A stretch of DNA of 64,000 nt from Pyronema omphalodes (Eukaryota > Ascomycota > Pezizomycetes > Pezizales > Pyronemataceae), in NCBI GenBank assembly GCA_024516155.1, contig JAJJXM010000012.1, positions 744,001 through 808,000 on the forward strand. The letters run 5' to 3'. A program made the position numbers and the translations under genes. Each line of letters begins with the position of its first letter. Position 1 is the first letter of the stretch. Shown here in pieces: positions 1-12,091 of this stretch. The notes under the pieces were generated by a model. It was not told where the DNA came from. It was given only the letters and a program-made list of their open reading frames with translations, and did not search any database.

Positions 1-842
1 CATCACAGATTCCAAACTACGCGTAACACTCGCCCGGCATATCATGATATGTACTCAACATGCAAACTGAGAAATACGTAATTTCAATGTAGAAGTTTAC
101 GATATAATCGGGCCTCACTGGTTTGCTTGGACTGCAAGAAGACGGGGTGCGGATTGCTTTTTGCCTGCATGGCCTTTCAAGCCTCGGTCAACGTATGATT
201 AGATAGACAAATAAATATGTAACTCGATTATTCTATAGTCCAACTAGTTGATAATCCGCTTCAATTTCATATACGTTAACGTGATATCAACTGATTCAAC
301 CTTGTACTGCCAATTCACCCTCTGCAGATGGGATATGAGGCGAAGGAGATGCTCTTTGAAATAGTGTTTTAAGCGTTCAGTCATAGCACCTAGTGATACT
401 AGAAACCAAGGCTAAAGGTTAAGGCAGGGCTTATACAACTGCGGTTATAATCTGGAACGGTAAAGCACAATACATTTGCAGGCTACACCCCGCCTCAAAA
501 CGCTTCATCAGGTGCCAAAGTCTGTGAGAGGCTAGCAAAGCAACCACCTCAAAAAGTGCCGCTCTATGAGAATTCTGAGCACAAAAATAATCAAAATTTC
601 TCAACACAATGGTGTAGTAAACATTCTCAATAATCGCGAATATATGCATGTGCTGAAATGTTGATTACTATTACTCATACTGTGCCGAAAACCATAAAAT
701 CATGGTGGCATTACACTCTTCCAATGAGGTGAAGGAAGTTGAAAAAGCTACACCTTACCAAGTCCCATCACAGAGTCAAGTTCAAGTGTTAAAACCCCCA
801 CATATTTTGTAGATGTTCCATAGTGATCAATAATGAGGCTAT
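1..842. other. intergenic, no gene seen
   Basis: AT-leaning sequence without a convincing open frame on either strand. The only recognisable element is the retroposon-like 3' tail at 165-219, listed separately. A 72-codon frame on the minus strand at 431-649 has no recognisable features and is probably chance. Confidence 0.6.
165..219 (+). mobile_element. retroposon-like 3' tail, copy A
   Basis: A block of about 36 bases (165-200) beginning CTGCATGGCC and ending CAACGTATGATT is shared, with substitutions, with blocks at 37624-37665 and 46477-46520. In each case the block is followed by an AT-rich short-period tail; here it reads AGATAGACAAATAAATATG. A conserved 3' terminus plus a simple-repeat tail that differs between copies is typical of LINE or SINE insertions. 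No reverse transcriptase fragment is visible upstream, so this would be a SINE or a severely 5'-truncated LINE. The assignment is inference; the shared block is seen directly. Confidence 0.45.
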
Positions 843-1355
843 ATGCTTTCTTCGTTGGATATAATTTCAATAATGGCAACTACAATTCATTTTACATGGA
901 GACCCAGAGCAATAGCGTTTGATAACGGCGTTCTGTATTTTAATCTCAAGCTTGATTCAATTGGACATTTAGCACTGAGTATAAATATCAAAGATGTTGT
1001 TAGCTATATGCAAGTTGCTGGTACGTCCTACCTCCAGAGAAAATGGCGACGAAGTGATTCTGACCGGAGTGTGCGGCAGAATATCCGGAAAGAGGAGGTT
1101 ACAGCCTACACATGGATAGACCGCTCTGGGGCGTACCTAGTGATATCCGGAGTCACTCCAGGCTGTCAGCCATGTACCATAAGAGTAACACCCGCCATAA
1201 TCCTAAAGTTGCAAGCGAGTATGAAAGAAAAAAAAATGTCAGAATATCACTTCAGGGTTCAGCTAACCAGCCGCCCAATTGGTCTCTCAGTCTGTAAGTA
1301 CTCTAGATCAGCAAATACGAGGTCATATCTAAAGAGATATTTTGCAAAACATTAA
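843..1355 (+). CDS. hypothetical 170-residue frame, possibly spurious
   Basis: A single uninterrupted frame of 170 codons; an internal ATG at codon 11 is an alternative start. I recognise no family. The predicted protein begins with a hydrophobic stretch, has a basic Ser/Arg-rich middle (RKWRRSDSDRS, about residues 67-77), and a segment rich in Ile, Val and Cys (residues 98-125). There is no signal peptide or clear membrane segment. By rough estimate about one frame of this length could arise by chance in 64 kb of this composition, so it may not be a gene. It lies in a gene-poor region with decayed elements on both sides; a degraded or orphan gene is possible. Confidence 0.2.
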   Translation: MLSSLDIISIMATTIHFTWRPRAIAFDNGVLYFNLKLDSIGHLALSINIKDVVSYMQVAGTSYLQRKWRRSDSDRSVRQNIRKEEVTAYTWIDRSGAYLVISGVTPGCQPCTIRVTPAIILKLQASMKEKKMSEYHFRVQLTSRPIGLSVCKYSRSANTRSYLKRYFAKH

Positions 1356-3299
1356 GTTGGCATTTTGAACGTATGAATGAGGATTCCGAGCATTATCAGC
1401 GGAACGAGGTTGGCATGGAGGGTGGGATGGATAAGAAGGCATCTTGATTTTTGGTTTATGGGCTACGTAATTGGATTGAGATACAGAAATATGTGATTCT
1501 CGGCGTTTATGTGAAGTAAAACGCCGCTGTGGTAGATCACCCTGTGACTCGTCACTCGTGACCATCGGTTCCCAGTTCTGAGCATCGGATTACCATCTCT
1601 TGGGGACCCGGGATTGACTCACGTACATGACCTGTTTTCTTTTCTTTTGCGTGACAGTTGTGCTGCATCGGAGAAAATTACAATCTGCCACCTCCAGGAG
1701 GATTAAAGACTACTGCGTCAACTCTCAAGTGTAATGGGGCTTTTCAGAGCAGGTATTACGTCCCATCTACAGGAAATATGGACCGTTTAGCAATCAATGT
1801 AAATTTGTGATGTGTTTCATGAGATATGTAGATATAAGCTTTCCTCAAAGCTATTTGTAACATTCCTATTACCTTCACCCCAAGCTTATTCCAACAATTC
1901 TTCATACCTAGGAAGATAGAGATCGGGTACGCGGGTCCACAATTGACACATGTCAAGTACTCTTTCACTACGTAGAGTTTCTACTTATCCTGAGCACCGG
2001 GTAAACCTTCCTTGAGGGCATACCCCGGTAACCGCAAGAAACCAGTAGGACACAGGATTTGAATCTGTTGACTTTCGCAGATTCAGGGATTCATACCAAC
2101 ACATTACTGGGGCCACCCCACCGATTCTGTGGCTCGAATCACCATTATGACGTCAGAAAACAGCAGGACTTAGCCCCTCCTATTCGCCATCATCAGCCAG
2201 GGCTGTCCTGGTCCAATGGTCAACCCCGTCAAAATCATGTTATCCTAGCCTAGTGACGCAAACCCCATCAAAACCGAGTGAGAATTATTGTCCTCAAGTA
2301 CTCTGGACACTCTACCAACAAAATACTTAAAAACAAAGATAGCCATCGACATGCGAGGACACAGAAATGAATATACACCGCGATTTTCTTGGATAAGGTC
2401 AAATTCATAGTCAAAATCGTTAGAATCACTGCTGGTAACACCGGGCATCATCATTAATCTGGATTATCGTCTGGTACACCAGTTTTTCATTCCGAGTAAT
2501 ATCTAGCTGTTACTGTAATGTCATTGGTATAATAATTGTTCAATATGGGTGAAGTTATATAGTAGCAAAGATAATGGCGATATTCTTATACTGATACGTA
2601 TGAATAGTATAGATATGTACCAATCAGGGTTCAATATCTAGAATCTAAGGTGAGATATGAAAACTGACCGTAATTCATCCGAAGTGTGACATGCTGGTAG
2701 CTATCATGGTCGGCTTTTCGGCTTTTGTGCTCCATGAACTGCAATTAGAGTCAACTTTGATCCTGCATCCAGAAAGCTTATTGGCGCGGCATCACAAGTT
2801 ATCATGTCAAGGATAAATGGACTGTTTTTAAGTTCATTTTTGATAAATACTTCAAGCTTTATTCCTGTTTATGCATTTCAGTTTTGAGTTAGCTTCATGA
2901 CTGTGAATGATATGATAATATCTTGGTCATGCGAATATAATGACCTTGCACTGATAAAACTCTGTCTTTCTCAGCACTTTTAGTTATGATCATAATCGGT
3001 TTGGTGTCATTAGTGGTAAACTTTCTACATGTGTCCTTGGACCAGCGATATGAAATTCACAATACCCTAATTGGTACGTTTCTTTCATAAAAAGGCTAGA
3101 AACACTAGCATTCTGCGCTTGCAAGTTTTGCCCCTAACCTGTCTATATTTAATTTTCAGATTATTCATAAATCTGTATGGCTATCGGTTATGTTGTTGAA
3201 AAACACTTGTCTCTAGAGCTGCTTCGTTATTGTCACTGTGTCGAGTGTTCAGCTGAAACAGATATGTCTGTTCAAGGACTCCTCTGGATACACAGACAT
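1356..3299. other. intergenic, no gene seen
   Basis: No frame here shows recognisable protein features. The longest, under 70 codons on either strand (for example the minus frame 2245-2454), look like chance. A segment near 2040-2130 resembles a tRNA T-arm on the minus strand but does not fold as a cloverleaf. Confidence 0.6.
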
Positions 3300-3300
3300 A

Positions 3301-3960
3301 TTTAGCAAAATTCTAGATCGTTCTTCATAACGGCGAGGTGAATCAGGGTCATTCCATCAACATCCCAAAACTTCGGGCTTCATATCTGAGCCATGAGGCT
3401 GCAATGTGTACAATGTAACCAAAAATTGAGCCACGCTTTGAATCTCAACAAGCGAGAATATTTGAGTAGCTTTACTGTATCTGGATGGCCGTGAGAAACC
3501 GCATGTCGGATCAATGCACTAGCTTGCTTTATTGAAGCAGTAAACTGTCCAAATAGACTTCTCGAGTTGTCATTGATAATAGATTTTTCTTGTGATTCTA
3601 TAATTTCGAAGGTTGCTGTACGTTTTCATCAAAGACTTCAGTAACAAAACAAATAGGTAATTTGGGGGGTGGTGCCTGGAGAGTGTGGTAAATATCTCTG
3701 GATCTTGATGGTCTTTACTCGAGTCATTAAGGAGCAATGGTACTCATGTTTCTGATAAAGTCCCCAATCGCGCGCGCTAAACTGCGTTAGATATTCACAT
3801 GGAGCCGCAACTGTCTCACCATGTCTAAAAGGCGAATTGATACAATCATCTAGCACTTTTTCTGTCTGTACGGGAGTTTCAATTTCCCATACATTCTTCA
3901 ATGCAAATATCCTCACGTCGGAGCAAATAGATATAACAGTTTCCGTGTTTCAAACTGCGA
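3301..3960 (-). pseudogene. decayed ankyrin-repeat gene fragment
   Basis: Reading the minus strand from about 3916, an open frame of 92 codons gives a segment with CEYLTQFSARDWGLYQKHE, which resembles the linker before ankyrin repeats in large fungal NACHT/ankyrin proteins. After frame changes, two segments look like single ankyrin repeats: ALIRHAVSHGHPDTVKLL (near 3470-3525) and DVDGMTLIHLAVMKNDL (near 3315-3365). Both carry the repeat signature of a basic/His residue, Ala-Val and a following leucine pair. The pieces are in different frames and separated by stops (one right after the last repeat), so this is a broken copy. The intact family often acts in non-self recognition, but nothing functional can be claimed here. 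The family match is from memory of the pattern, not a search. Confidence 0.45.
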
Positions 3961-4199
3961 CAAAGCTCGAGCTCTTAATCTTAAATTTCGTCTGTATATC
4001 AGTATTCACTTTTAGGCAATAGAACGTCAATTTTTTTTTTTGGCTAAACAGGTCTTTTGTTTTACACACAGGTACTCTATTTGGTGGGTCAGCGTTGGTA
4101 AGTCAAGTGATATCCCGAGCATCTTTATCTTATCTACAGCGCGATCTCCGCATCTCGGGGCCTCCACAGCCCTGGCAGCTCTAAGACACTAGTAAAACA

Positions 4200-4407
4200 C
4201 ATGATCCCTGACGGCCCCACGTCATGTGCTAAATGGGGAAATGGGCGGGGCAGAGCTAAAGCACACGGTGCCGACATCTACAGCTCACTTTCATCCGCGC
4301 ATCTCATTCAACCCACGCTCTTTCTATCCACCAATTATTCCATTTTCTCCATCGCTTAAGGAGTGGACCATTCGAATTACCCCATAGATATCTCAGAGCT
4401 TATCGGA
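4200..4407 (+). promoter_or_regulatory. presumed aip1 promoter and 5' leader
   Basis: Immediately upstream of the aip1 start are a CACGTCATGTG element (bZIP/CRE-like), a GGGCGGGGC GC box and then a pyrimidine-rich leader (CTCTTTCTATCC and similar), a common arrangement before fungal housekeeping starts. No TATA box is evident. Function is inferred from position only. Confidence 0.3.
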
Positions 4408-6415
4408 ATGGAGTTGACAAGATGTACGCAAATTCACCATTCATCAAGCCCATCCCCCAAGCTGAAGCTAAAACGCATATCAAGTAACCACCTACGCGCC
4501 CCAACCTCATACCGAGCGCGGACAGTCAACCAAAATTTCGGTCGATAAGAAGGGAGAAAGAATCGCATATGCCGTAATACTCGACTGCGCCTTCGGTACA
4601 TACGGAGCTAATCTTGAAGCCAGTGCGGTAAATCTGTTTTCATCCGATCAATTGATGAACCCTCCAACTGCAAGCAATACACCGAACATACTGCGAACGT
4701 AACTGTCGCCCGGTTTTCTCCGTCCGGATTCTACATCGCCTCAGGAGATATTCATGGAAAAGTCAGAGTATGGGACTGTTCTGGTGAAAACATGGCTTTG
4801 AAGTCCGAGATCACCGTTATCTCTGGACCGATTAAAGATCTTGCGTGGGATGCAGACAGTCAGAGAATCATTGCTGTTGGTAACGGTCAAGGAGGGTAGG
4901 TTTATTTATTCTAATTTTACTAACAAAAGCTGATTTGTTTTAAGTGTTTTCGGTCGCGCCGTCATGTTCGACTCCGGAAACAGCGTTGGTACGATCACCG
5001 GCCAAAGTCGCTGCATTAATTCAGTCTCTATTCGTCAGCAGCGTCCCTTCAGAGCAGCTTTGGCTTCTGACGATACCACTGTTGCCTTCTACAATTTCGC
5101 TCCCGCCAAGTTAAGCACAACCCTCGGTGGCCCAGAACATCACACAAACGCTGTCCAGGGTGTTGCTTTCTCTCCTGATGGTGTTTACTTTGTTTCCGTT
5201 GGAGCAGACAAGAAGATTTTGCTATTCGACGGAAAAGAGGGAACCAAAATTACCAGTGTTGAAAACGCACATGGAGGCAGTATCCTCTCTGTTTCATGGA
5301 GCCCTGACTCTAAGCGTTTCGTCACCTCCTCGGCCTACGACCGGACCGTAAAGATCTGGGAAATCGACGCCGAGACCAATACCCTTACTTCTACCAAAAC
5401 CTGGACCTTTGACCACCAGCAGGTCAGCGTTGTTTGGACTCCCCGAGCGGACGACTTTATCATCTCCGTCTCCCTCAACGGTGACTTCAACTACCTTTCT
5501 CCCACCTCCGACAGCCCTCTCCGCGTAGTCCAGGGCCATAAAAGTCCCATCAAATCCCTCACAGTAACCGGCTCGCAAACATCCATTTCCGGTGACTTTA
5601 ATGGATCAGTCTACAGCTACGACCTCTCTAAAGGCATAGCAACCGCTATTCAAGGCAGCGGCCATGGTGAAAATAAGATCGTCACCGGTTTGATCAAAAC
5701 CCCCCGCTCGATATTCAGCATAGGCTGGGACGACCACCTCCGGACCATCGTCGATGGTAAATTCACCACCGGTGTATCAACCGGTGGTCAGCCAATCCGC
5801 GCCTGCTTAATGGGCTCAACAACCACCTTGGCACTCCTCACCACCAAGGAATTGAGAGTCTACACCCTAGCAGGCCCACAACCCTCTGTAGCTGCATCTT
5901 TGAAGCTTGACTTTACCCCCACCGCCCTCGCGGCTTCCTCTAACGGAGAAATCGCCGTCACAACCGGTGAGGGAACTCCAAGCATCTATATCTACAGCTA
6001 CTTCTCCGGGATGATCAGTAAGAAAGAACAAGCACTTCCGATTTCCCATTCCGTCGGAACAGCGCTTTCCTATTCTCCCGGTGGTACACATCTCGCAGCT
6101 GGAGACGGAGCCGGAAAGATCTTTATCTTCACCACAAATGATTACAAGAGAATTGCAACTTTGACCTGGAACACAGCTAGAATTGAAGAAATTAGCTGGA
6201 ATAGTAGGAGTTCCCATATCGCCGTCGCGGGACTGGATGAACAAATCGTCGTGTATGAGGCTAGTAATGCAGGCCATTCGAAAAATGCGAGAATGGCTAA
6301 GGCTCATCAGGGTGGTGTTAATACGGTTAAATGGGAACATGAGGGAAATAATGAGGCGACTTTGGTATCTGCAGGTGCGGATTCTACGGTTAAGAGATGG
6401 AAGTTGAAGATGTAG
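4408..6415 (+). CDS. aip1: actin-interacting protein 1 (WD40)
   Basis: Aip1 binds cofilin-decorated actin filaments and promotes their disassembly at cortical actin patches. Four exons fit: 4408-4423, 4485-4573, 4624-4895 and 4945-6415, giving 615 residues, the usual size of the family (two seven-bladed WD40 propellers). The start is a 16-base exon encoding MELTR; the joined N terminus continues with PHTERGQSTKISVDKKGERI and ACGKSVFIRSID, matching the first blade of fungal Aip1. Repeated WD motifs are visible (RVWDC near residue 90, VKIWE in the middle, VKRWKLK at the C terminus), as are the family signatures DSGNSVGTITG and RQQRPFRA. Introns are 61, 50 and 49 bp, all GT-AG. A polyadenylation-like AATAAA lies about 130 bp after the stop. 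The family call is very secure; the tiny first exon is the least certain part. Confidence 0.95.
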
Positions 6416-9400
6416 AGGGGAATAGAGGTGTGAATGATGGGTAGAATAGAAGAAGCGGATGAGATGGTTAGGGATTGAGAATTAAGGAGTCGTGTAAATG
6501 TTTTTGTGTGGATACCCTAAAGCTTTATGAAGAATTGAATCGGTTATGAATAAACAATTGTTGCATATGTAATTCGTAAAACCGGTAGGCTAGTGAAGCT
6601 TGTAAAGCTAGTAAAGCTGATCAAGCGAACCTGTCAACCTATGAACCTGCGAAGCCCACCATACGAACTTGCGAAACCGTGCAGCTGTGAAACTGTGAAA
6701 CTGTGAAGATGCAAAAGAACTAGCAAGTGGTTCTTGAGCTATATATACAGACCAGTAAAAATACCTACCATACCTACCGTACCAAGGAAATCAAGCTTCT
6801 TACATACATACCATCGACCGACTGCATTGCATGAAACCAATAAACCCAATGAACCCAATGAATCCAACCAATAAACCAAGTACCTATGAACCATTGAACA
6901 CACAAGCAAACGAAGATTATTCCTGGATGATCATAGATTTGCTGTTGACATTGTGTGGTGCTGTGGTACGGATACTTGGTTGCTGCTTAATGCGTCCTAT
7001 ATGTCTATGCAAGATATATGTGTGGATGAGATATCAATAACTATTGATCAGAGATAGTGGAATTAATGGCTTGAGGTTTCTTGGATTTTGGATCAGCATA
7101 AGGAAAGGGAAAGGAAAAGGAAAAGGAAAAGAATAAGAAGGGAAAAGGAAAGGAAGGGAATGGTGTCGTGTGATGGAGTTTAGTTTTGTGGTAATTGTTG
7201 GGGTATAGATGGGAGATGAATATTATCTGATTACTGTTGGTTAAGAAACTGTATACTTGGGTTTATATACCGGGATATATCATGCTATATTGAGATATCG
7301 TAGATCATAGGTTGTAGGTCATAGGTTGTAGGTTATAGCTTGAGAAAAATGGAAAATACAAAATGGATATAAGCTACAGTGATAAAAGAACCCCATATCG
7401 TTATGTTGTGTTAGGTAGATATTGGGGTTGGGCTTCATGCTATGCTATTGCTTTATATGTCTTGGCCTTTTATATTTATTATTTTGCTTTATGTTATGTT
7501 ATTTTGTATTATGTTGCGTTGTTTTGCATTATGTTATTTTAAATTATATGCATTATGGCATATGTTAATTCTCTGTAGAATTGTTTTTTCTGGATTCTAA
7601 ATACACTACACTACACTACATTGCACCTATACATACACACGCTTAATACATAATAATAATAATAATAATAATACATAACAACAATAATAATTTAAATACT
7701 TATGCTGAAATATTTTCAAATCCTATTACAATTCAATCCCTTCACATACACACACACCACCCCCCACACACCCCACGCCCGTTTTTCTTTTATTCTTCGT
7801 CTAATAACTAATTCCTCGGGATACAACGCAGTGCATGCGGCATGCGCTAGTATCGGTATGCTGTTTCGGTATGTATCAAGATCTTCGGTATGTATCAAGA
7901 TCTTCAGGACAATCAGTACCGAGATTAACGAAGTTATGTAGTAGGATTATCGGGATTTTCGGGATTACGGGATTACGGGGTTAGTATGAGAGGGGTAGTT
8001 CGGGAATTGCGGGAGTACCGGGGGAATGATTGACGGGATTGACAGGATTGACAGGACTATACGGGGTTGATGGGTCGGAGGGTCGGAGGAAGCACGGATG
8101 ATCGGAATTTCCACATACTTGCTTGTTTATGGGTTTGTATAGCTTGAGACTCGACGGGATTTCGGTATGAGGTATGAGGTAGGTACATATGGCGGTGTAT
8201 GGCGGTATATGGCGGTATACATATAAAATGTATAATGTACCCGGGTACTTATACTCCAGGGAAACTACATCAACATCAACATCAACATCTATAACTGTAC
8301 ATAGAACAATTATATTAACCTGCACCATGCACCATGCACCATATACAACCGTGATACCATACAACAGTACAAATTAAATGCTAGGTATAACCGGCTGCAA
8401 CTACACCTTATTCACCGTTAAACTTCCGTTAAGCTCCGTGCATATATGATGTACTACCACCATATATTCGGGTTCGGTATATGTATCTCCATGTACATAT
8501 ACGTTACCGAGCTTCGTATGGGTACCATACATACTTTGTTTCTCGGAAGGTTCAAGGGAGGTAGGTTTGATGATGAAGTGGTACATAGACTTGCTTTACG
8601 ATGGGCCTTGCTGCGCTGCAATGCGCTACATGCGCTTTGCTGCACTGAGCAAACTTCACATACAAGCTACCCCCACTCCCACCCCCCCACCCCTCCCCAC
8701 CCCCGCGAATCCACGTATCCACCAATTCGCGCGGTACCGTGATGCCTATATCGTGACCGCCGCTCATCTGATACATAGGGAGACGCGTAACGTTATCGGT
8801 TTTATCACTCATTCGCTGGAAGAAATCCAGGGACGAGCCGCCCCACTCAGAATGGTGATCTACTTGGGTAAAAATAGAAGATTGTAACTTGTTGAGCTTT
8901 TACCGGATTTCGGTAAGACTGTAGACATACATGGTACTGGTCTGTCTCTACATACATACCGATTACTTATCCTTATCCGCCCGCTCGCTCGTCAAATTTC
9001 CTGATTTCCTGGAACGGTTTGGGATCTTGTTAAGCAATAGATGAATCACCGGCCCTACCTATTTCAAAGCTGCCAATCCAAGGTAGTTGTAGACTCGTGG
9101 ATAAGGCTGCCCTGTCCTGCCCTGTACAGGCACTGCGGCCGCGGTCTCTTGCACGCAACTCCCCTTTGATAAGTCCTCATCAAGCCCCTCCCGGATCATT
9201 CAAACTGTCTGCGTCATCTCTGTTCTTCCATAAGAGGAAGCGGAAGGGAAGGAAATCAAAAGAAGCTACTGTTTCATGTTTGAGAGGTGAACCGCCACTC
9301 AAGCAAGAACCCGCTACCAGACACATATTATTACCTGTGCACGGCACCAGTGTGAGATCAACACAGACTGCACAGACGAAGAAGACGAGAAGGCGCCCGC

Positions 9401-9603
9401 CTGCCGCCCATCAGACTACACAGAACTTAGCCGGCCTGTCTGAAAAAGTCCGAACACAGAGCTGTCTGTCATCAATGCAACAAAGTTGAGTTGGAAATAC
9501 ATAAGAGACCTTGACAACCACCGTCGGGCAACTTTTTTTTCGTTCCACCCTCCCTCTTCCACTTCACTAAACCCCCCTCGAAACAACCAGACACCAACAC
9601 AAC
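6416..9603. other. intergenic with degenerate simple repeats
   Basis: About 3.2 kb between aip1 and the mannosyltransferase gene. It holds degenerate GAA-/AAGCT-type repeats at 6590-6715, an AAGGAAAGG purine tract at 7098-7160, AAT/AATA microsatellites at 7647-7692, a C-rich stretch at 8665-8705 and a CT-rich leader before 9604. Several open frames of 60-130 codons (for example + 9097-9489) show no family features and are probably untranslated. Confidence 0.6.
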
Positions 9604-11368
9604 ATGGAGTCGAAATACACTCCAATGACTAGACGGAGTATAGGCTCGCGAAAGTTCCTCATCGTCTGCGCTGTTCTTTGTACGATACTTTTCTGGACCG
9701 CCGGAAATCTCTATGCTCAACGAGGCCCCAGTGTTCCCACGGGAATTCAGAACGATCTCGACCATACGAATGCATTCATCAACCACCCTCCAGCAGCTGC
9801 AGAAACTCAACCAGTTCCAACAATCGTCGTTCCGATCGTTCCTGCTTCCAAAGCTACAAACATTCCCAACTTGAAGCATCTTTGGGGTGTTCCGGAAACT
9901 TCCGGTCATCTCAGAGGTGAAGGTGTACGCAATCGCACTCAGATTGGAAGGGAGAAAGCAAGCTTGGTTATGCTAGTTAGGTACGTACATTTAAACTTCA
10001 GGAGCTTCGTTCGTTTGGCGCTGCAGATTAGATTCGAAGCTGAAGCTTTCCACCACCCACACCATACGCCTTCGCAAGCTGCCGCAGATGCATCTGAAAC
10101 CTTCTTTTTACGCGCTAGATCGTTAGGGCTGACTGCTTGGTGGGGTGCAACAGAAATCGTGAACAGAAAGATGCTTTGATGGCTATGAAGAATATCGAGG
10201 AGAGATTCAACCAGAATTATCGCTACCCTTGGACTTTCTTGAATGATGAACCTTTCACGGATGATTTCAAAGTACAGACTTCCCGTATAGCTTCCGGTGA
10301 AGTCAAGTATGGACTTATCCCCCACAGTGAATGGAGCGTTCCAGACTTTATCGATACGGATAAGTTTCATGAAAAGTTAAAGGAGTTTGAAGCCAAAAAG
10401 ATCCTCTATGGTGGGTCGGAGAGTTATCGGCACAGTAAGTGAAATTAGCCATGACGTAATGGTCTAGAAGGACGCTAACGAAGGGGACAGTGTGTAGATA
10501 CAACTCCGGGTTTTTTTTCGAGAGCGACTTGTTGAAGGATTATGATTGGTATTGGCGTGTGGAACCATCAACTGGATTCTATTGCGACCAGCTTTACGAC
10601 CCGTTTACGTTTATGCGCGAGAACAACAAACGTTACTCATTTGTTATGACGCTTTATGAATACCGCTCTACTATCGAAACTCTATGGCAGGCTACCCGGG
10701 AGTTTGTAAAGGAGCACCCTGATTATGTTGCAGACGACAACTCTGCTGGATTCATTGTCGACGGATACAGCGGCAAGCACTCATTGCAGTCTAAGGACTT
10801 TAACCTCTGCCATTTCTGGAGTAATTTCGAAATCGCGGATTTGAACTTGTGGCGGTCCAAGGAATACCGAGAGTACTTTGACTACCTTGACAAAAAAGGA
10901 GGATTCTTCTACGAGCGCTGGGGTGATGCTCCTGTTCACTCCATCGCCGCTGCACTGGTATGGACACCCCGAATACCCTAGTCGAAATTTCATCCGGCCG
11001 TAGTGGTAGCGGGTGGAATTCAAATGTTCGCGAATGCTAACGAAATACATACAACAGTTCCTCAAGAAGGATCAGATTCACTTCTGGCATGATATGGGAT
11101 ACCGCCATCCCCCTTATGAGAGATGTCCTACCGATGAAGAATCTCATGATTCTGTTAGGTGTATGTGTCCATTCGATAAAGCCAAGAGCTTTGATTTCGA
11201 TGGATATAGTTGTCAGAAGCGTTGGTGGAAATTCCACGGTACGTGCTTTACTTTACATTAAAAACACAACCGTTGATCACCAGTATCAAATTGCTGACAA
11301 AAATCATCCGTGCAGGCCAAAATGATGAGGGAAAACCTATTCCGAAATACAAGATTCCGGATTTTTAA
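9604..11368 (+). CDS. alpha-1,2-mannosyltransferase, KRE2/MNT1 family (GT15)
   Basis: Golgi type II membrane enzyme that transfers mannose from GDP-mannose to O- and N-linked glycans of wall and secreted proteins. Exons: 9604-9980, 10154-10434, 10491-10957, 11058-11238, 11316-11368; 452 residues, normal for the family. A short basic cytoplasmic tail (residues 1-17) is followed by a signal anchor at about 18-38 (FLIVCAVLCTILFW) and a Pro/Ala-rich stem. The catalytic domain starts near residue 120 with SLVMLVRNREQ. Family motifs are present: YPWTFLNDEPF, YWRVEPSTGFYCD, NLCHFWSNFEIADL (its Glu is the likely catalytic residue by analogy with Kre2) and ERWGDAPVHSIAAALFL. The C terminus carries conserved cysteines (ERCP, CMCPF, GYSC). 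Three introns contain CTAAC or CTGAC before the acceptor. Which yeast KTR/MNT paralogue it matches cannot be decided here. Confidence 0.96.
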
Positions 11369-12091
11369 TGCAGCATATTAAACAGGGATGGAAAGAATAA
11401 TGGATGTATATGGGATTTCATAGACAGAGGTTTCGGATTCGGCGTTCTTTGTGCTTTTTTATTTTTATTTTTTTTCATGTTTTTTTTACGGGGACTTAAT
11501 ATTCTTTGTTTTTTTATTTTTTATTTTCTGTATTCTTTGTTCTATCTTGCTGGGCATCAGGGTTGGGCAAAATTACATTGAATGGGGAATGGTGGGGCTG
11601 AATGTGCAAAAACTGCGGAAGTTGGAATGATGGAACTTTAAATAGACTCCGTAGTGACAACTTTAACATCGGAAAATAACAATTACTCACGTGAGTTTTG
11701 AATTTATTTTTTTCGTCTTCGTTTTTTCTTTCTATGGTGGATATCGCGAAACGCGTCCCCGCATCGGTATCTCGCCTAAACCTCTCGTAGGCGACCCGAC
11801 CCGCAAAGCTACCCCGAGTGCAAACCTATGCCCCGGCTAGTTCCGACTATCCATAGCAACCAAGTGTGTATGGTAACTAAGCATCGCGTCCCCTGACCCA
11901 ACACCGAAACAAAGTCACCACCACCATCACCAGACAATCACCACTCCCGAATCGTCGCCGAATCGTCGACTTTTTCGCCACTCCTCCGTCTTCTTAGACG
12001 TAGCCGAAGTCGCCGTAGTTCAACGCAGTTTAAGTCGAGGTCGACGCCGTACAGTGACCAGCGATCGGGAACTCGGCCAACCTCCCTCACG
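11369..12091. other. intergenic, 3' and 5' flanks
   Basis: About 0.7 kb. T-rich runs after the mannosyltransferase stop (11455-11530) are likely its 3' end region. The segment 11735-12090 is GC-richer with CACCACCACC and CG-rich motifs and is presumably the promoter and leader of the dynactin gene. No gene is visible. Confidence 0.6.

Noticed and set aside
2035..2135. tRNA-like T-arm (ACAGATTCAAATCCTGT) on the minus strand
   Set aside because: A plausible B box and a weak acceptor pairing exist, but no D arm or anticodon arm can be formed.
9097..9489. 130-codon frame before the mannosyltransferase gene
   Set aside because: Lies in the presumed leader and promoter; basic, unordered composition with no family signature.
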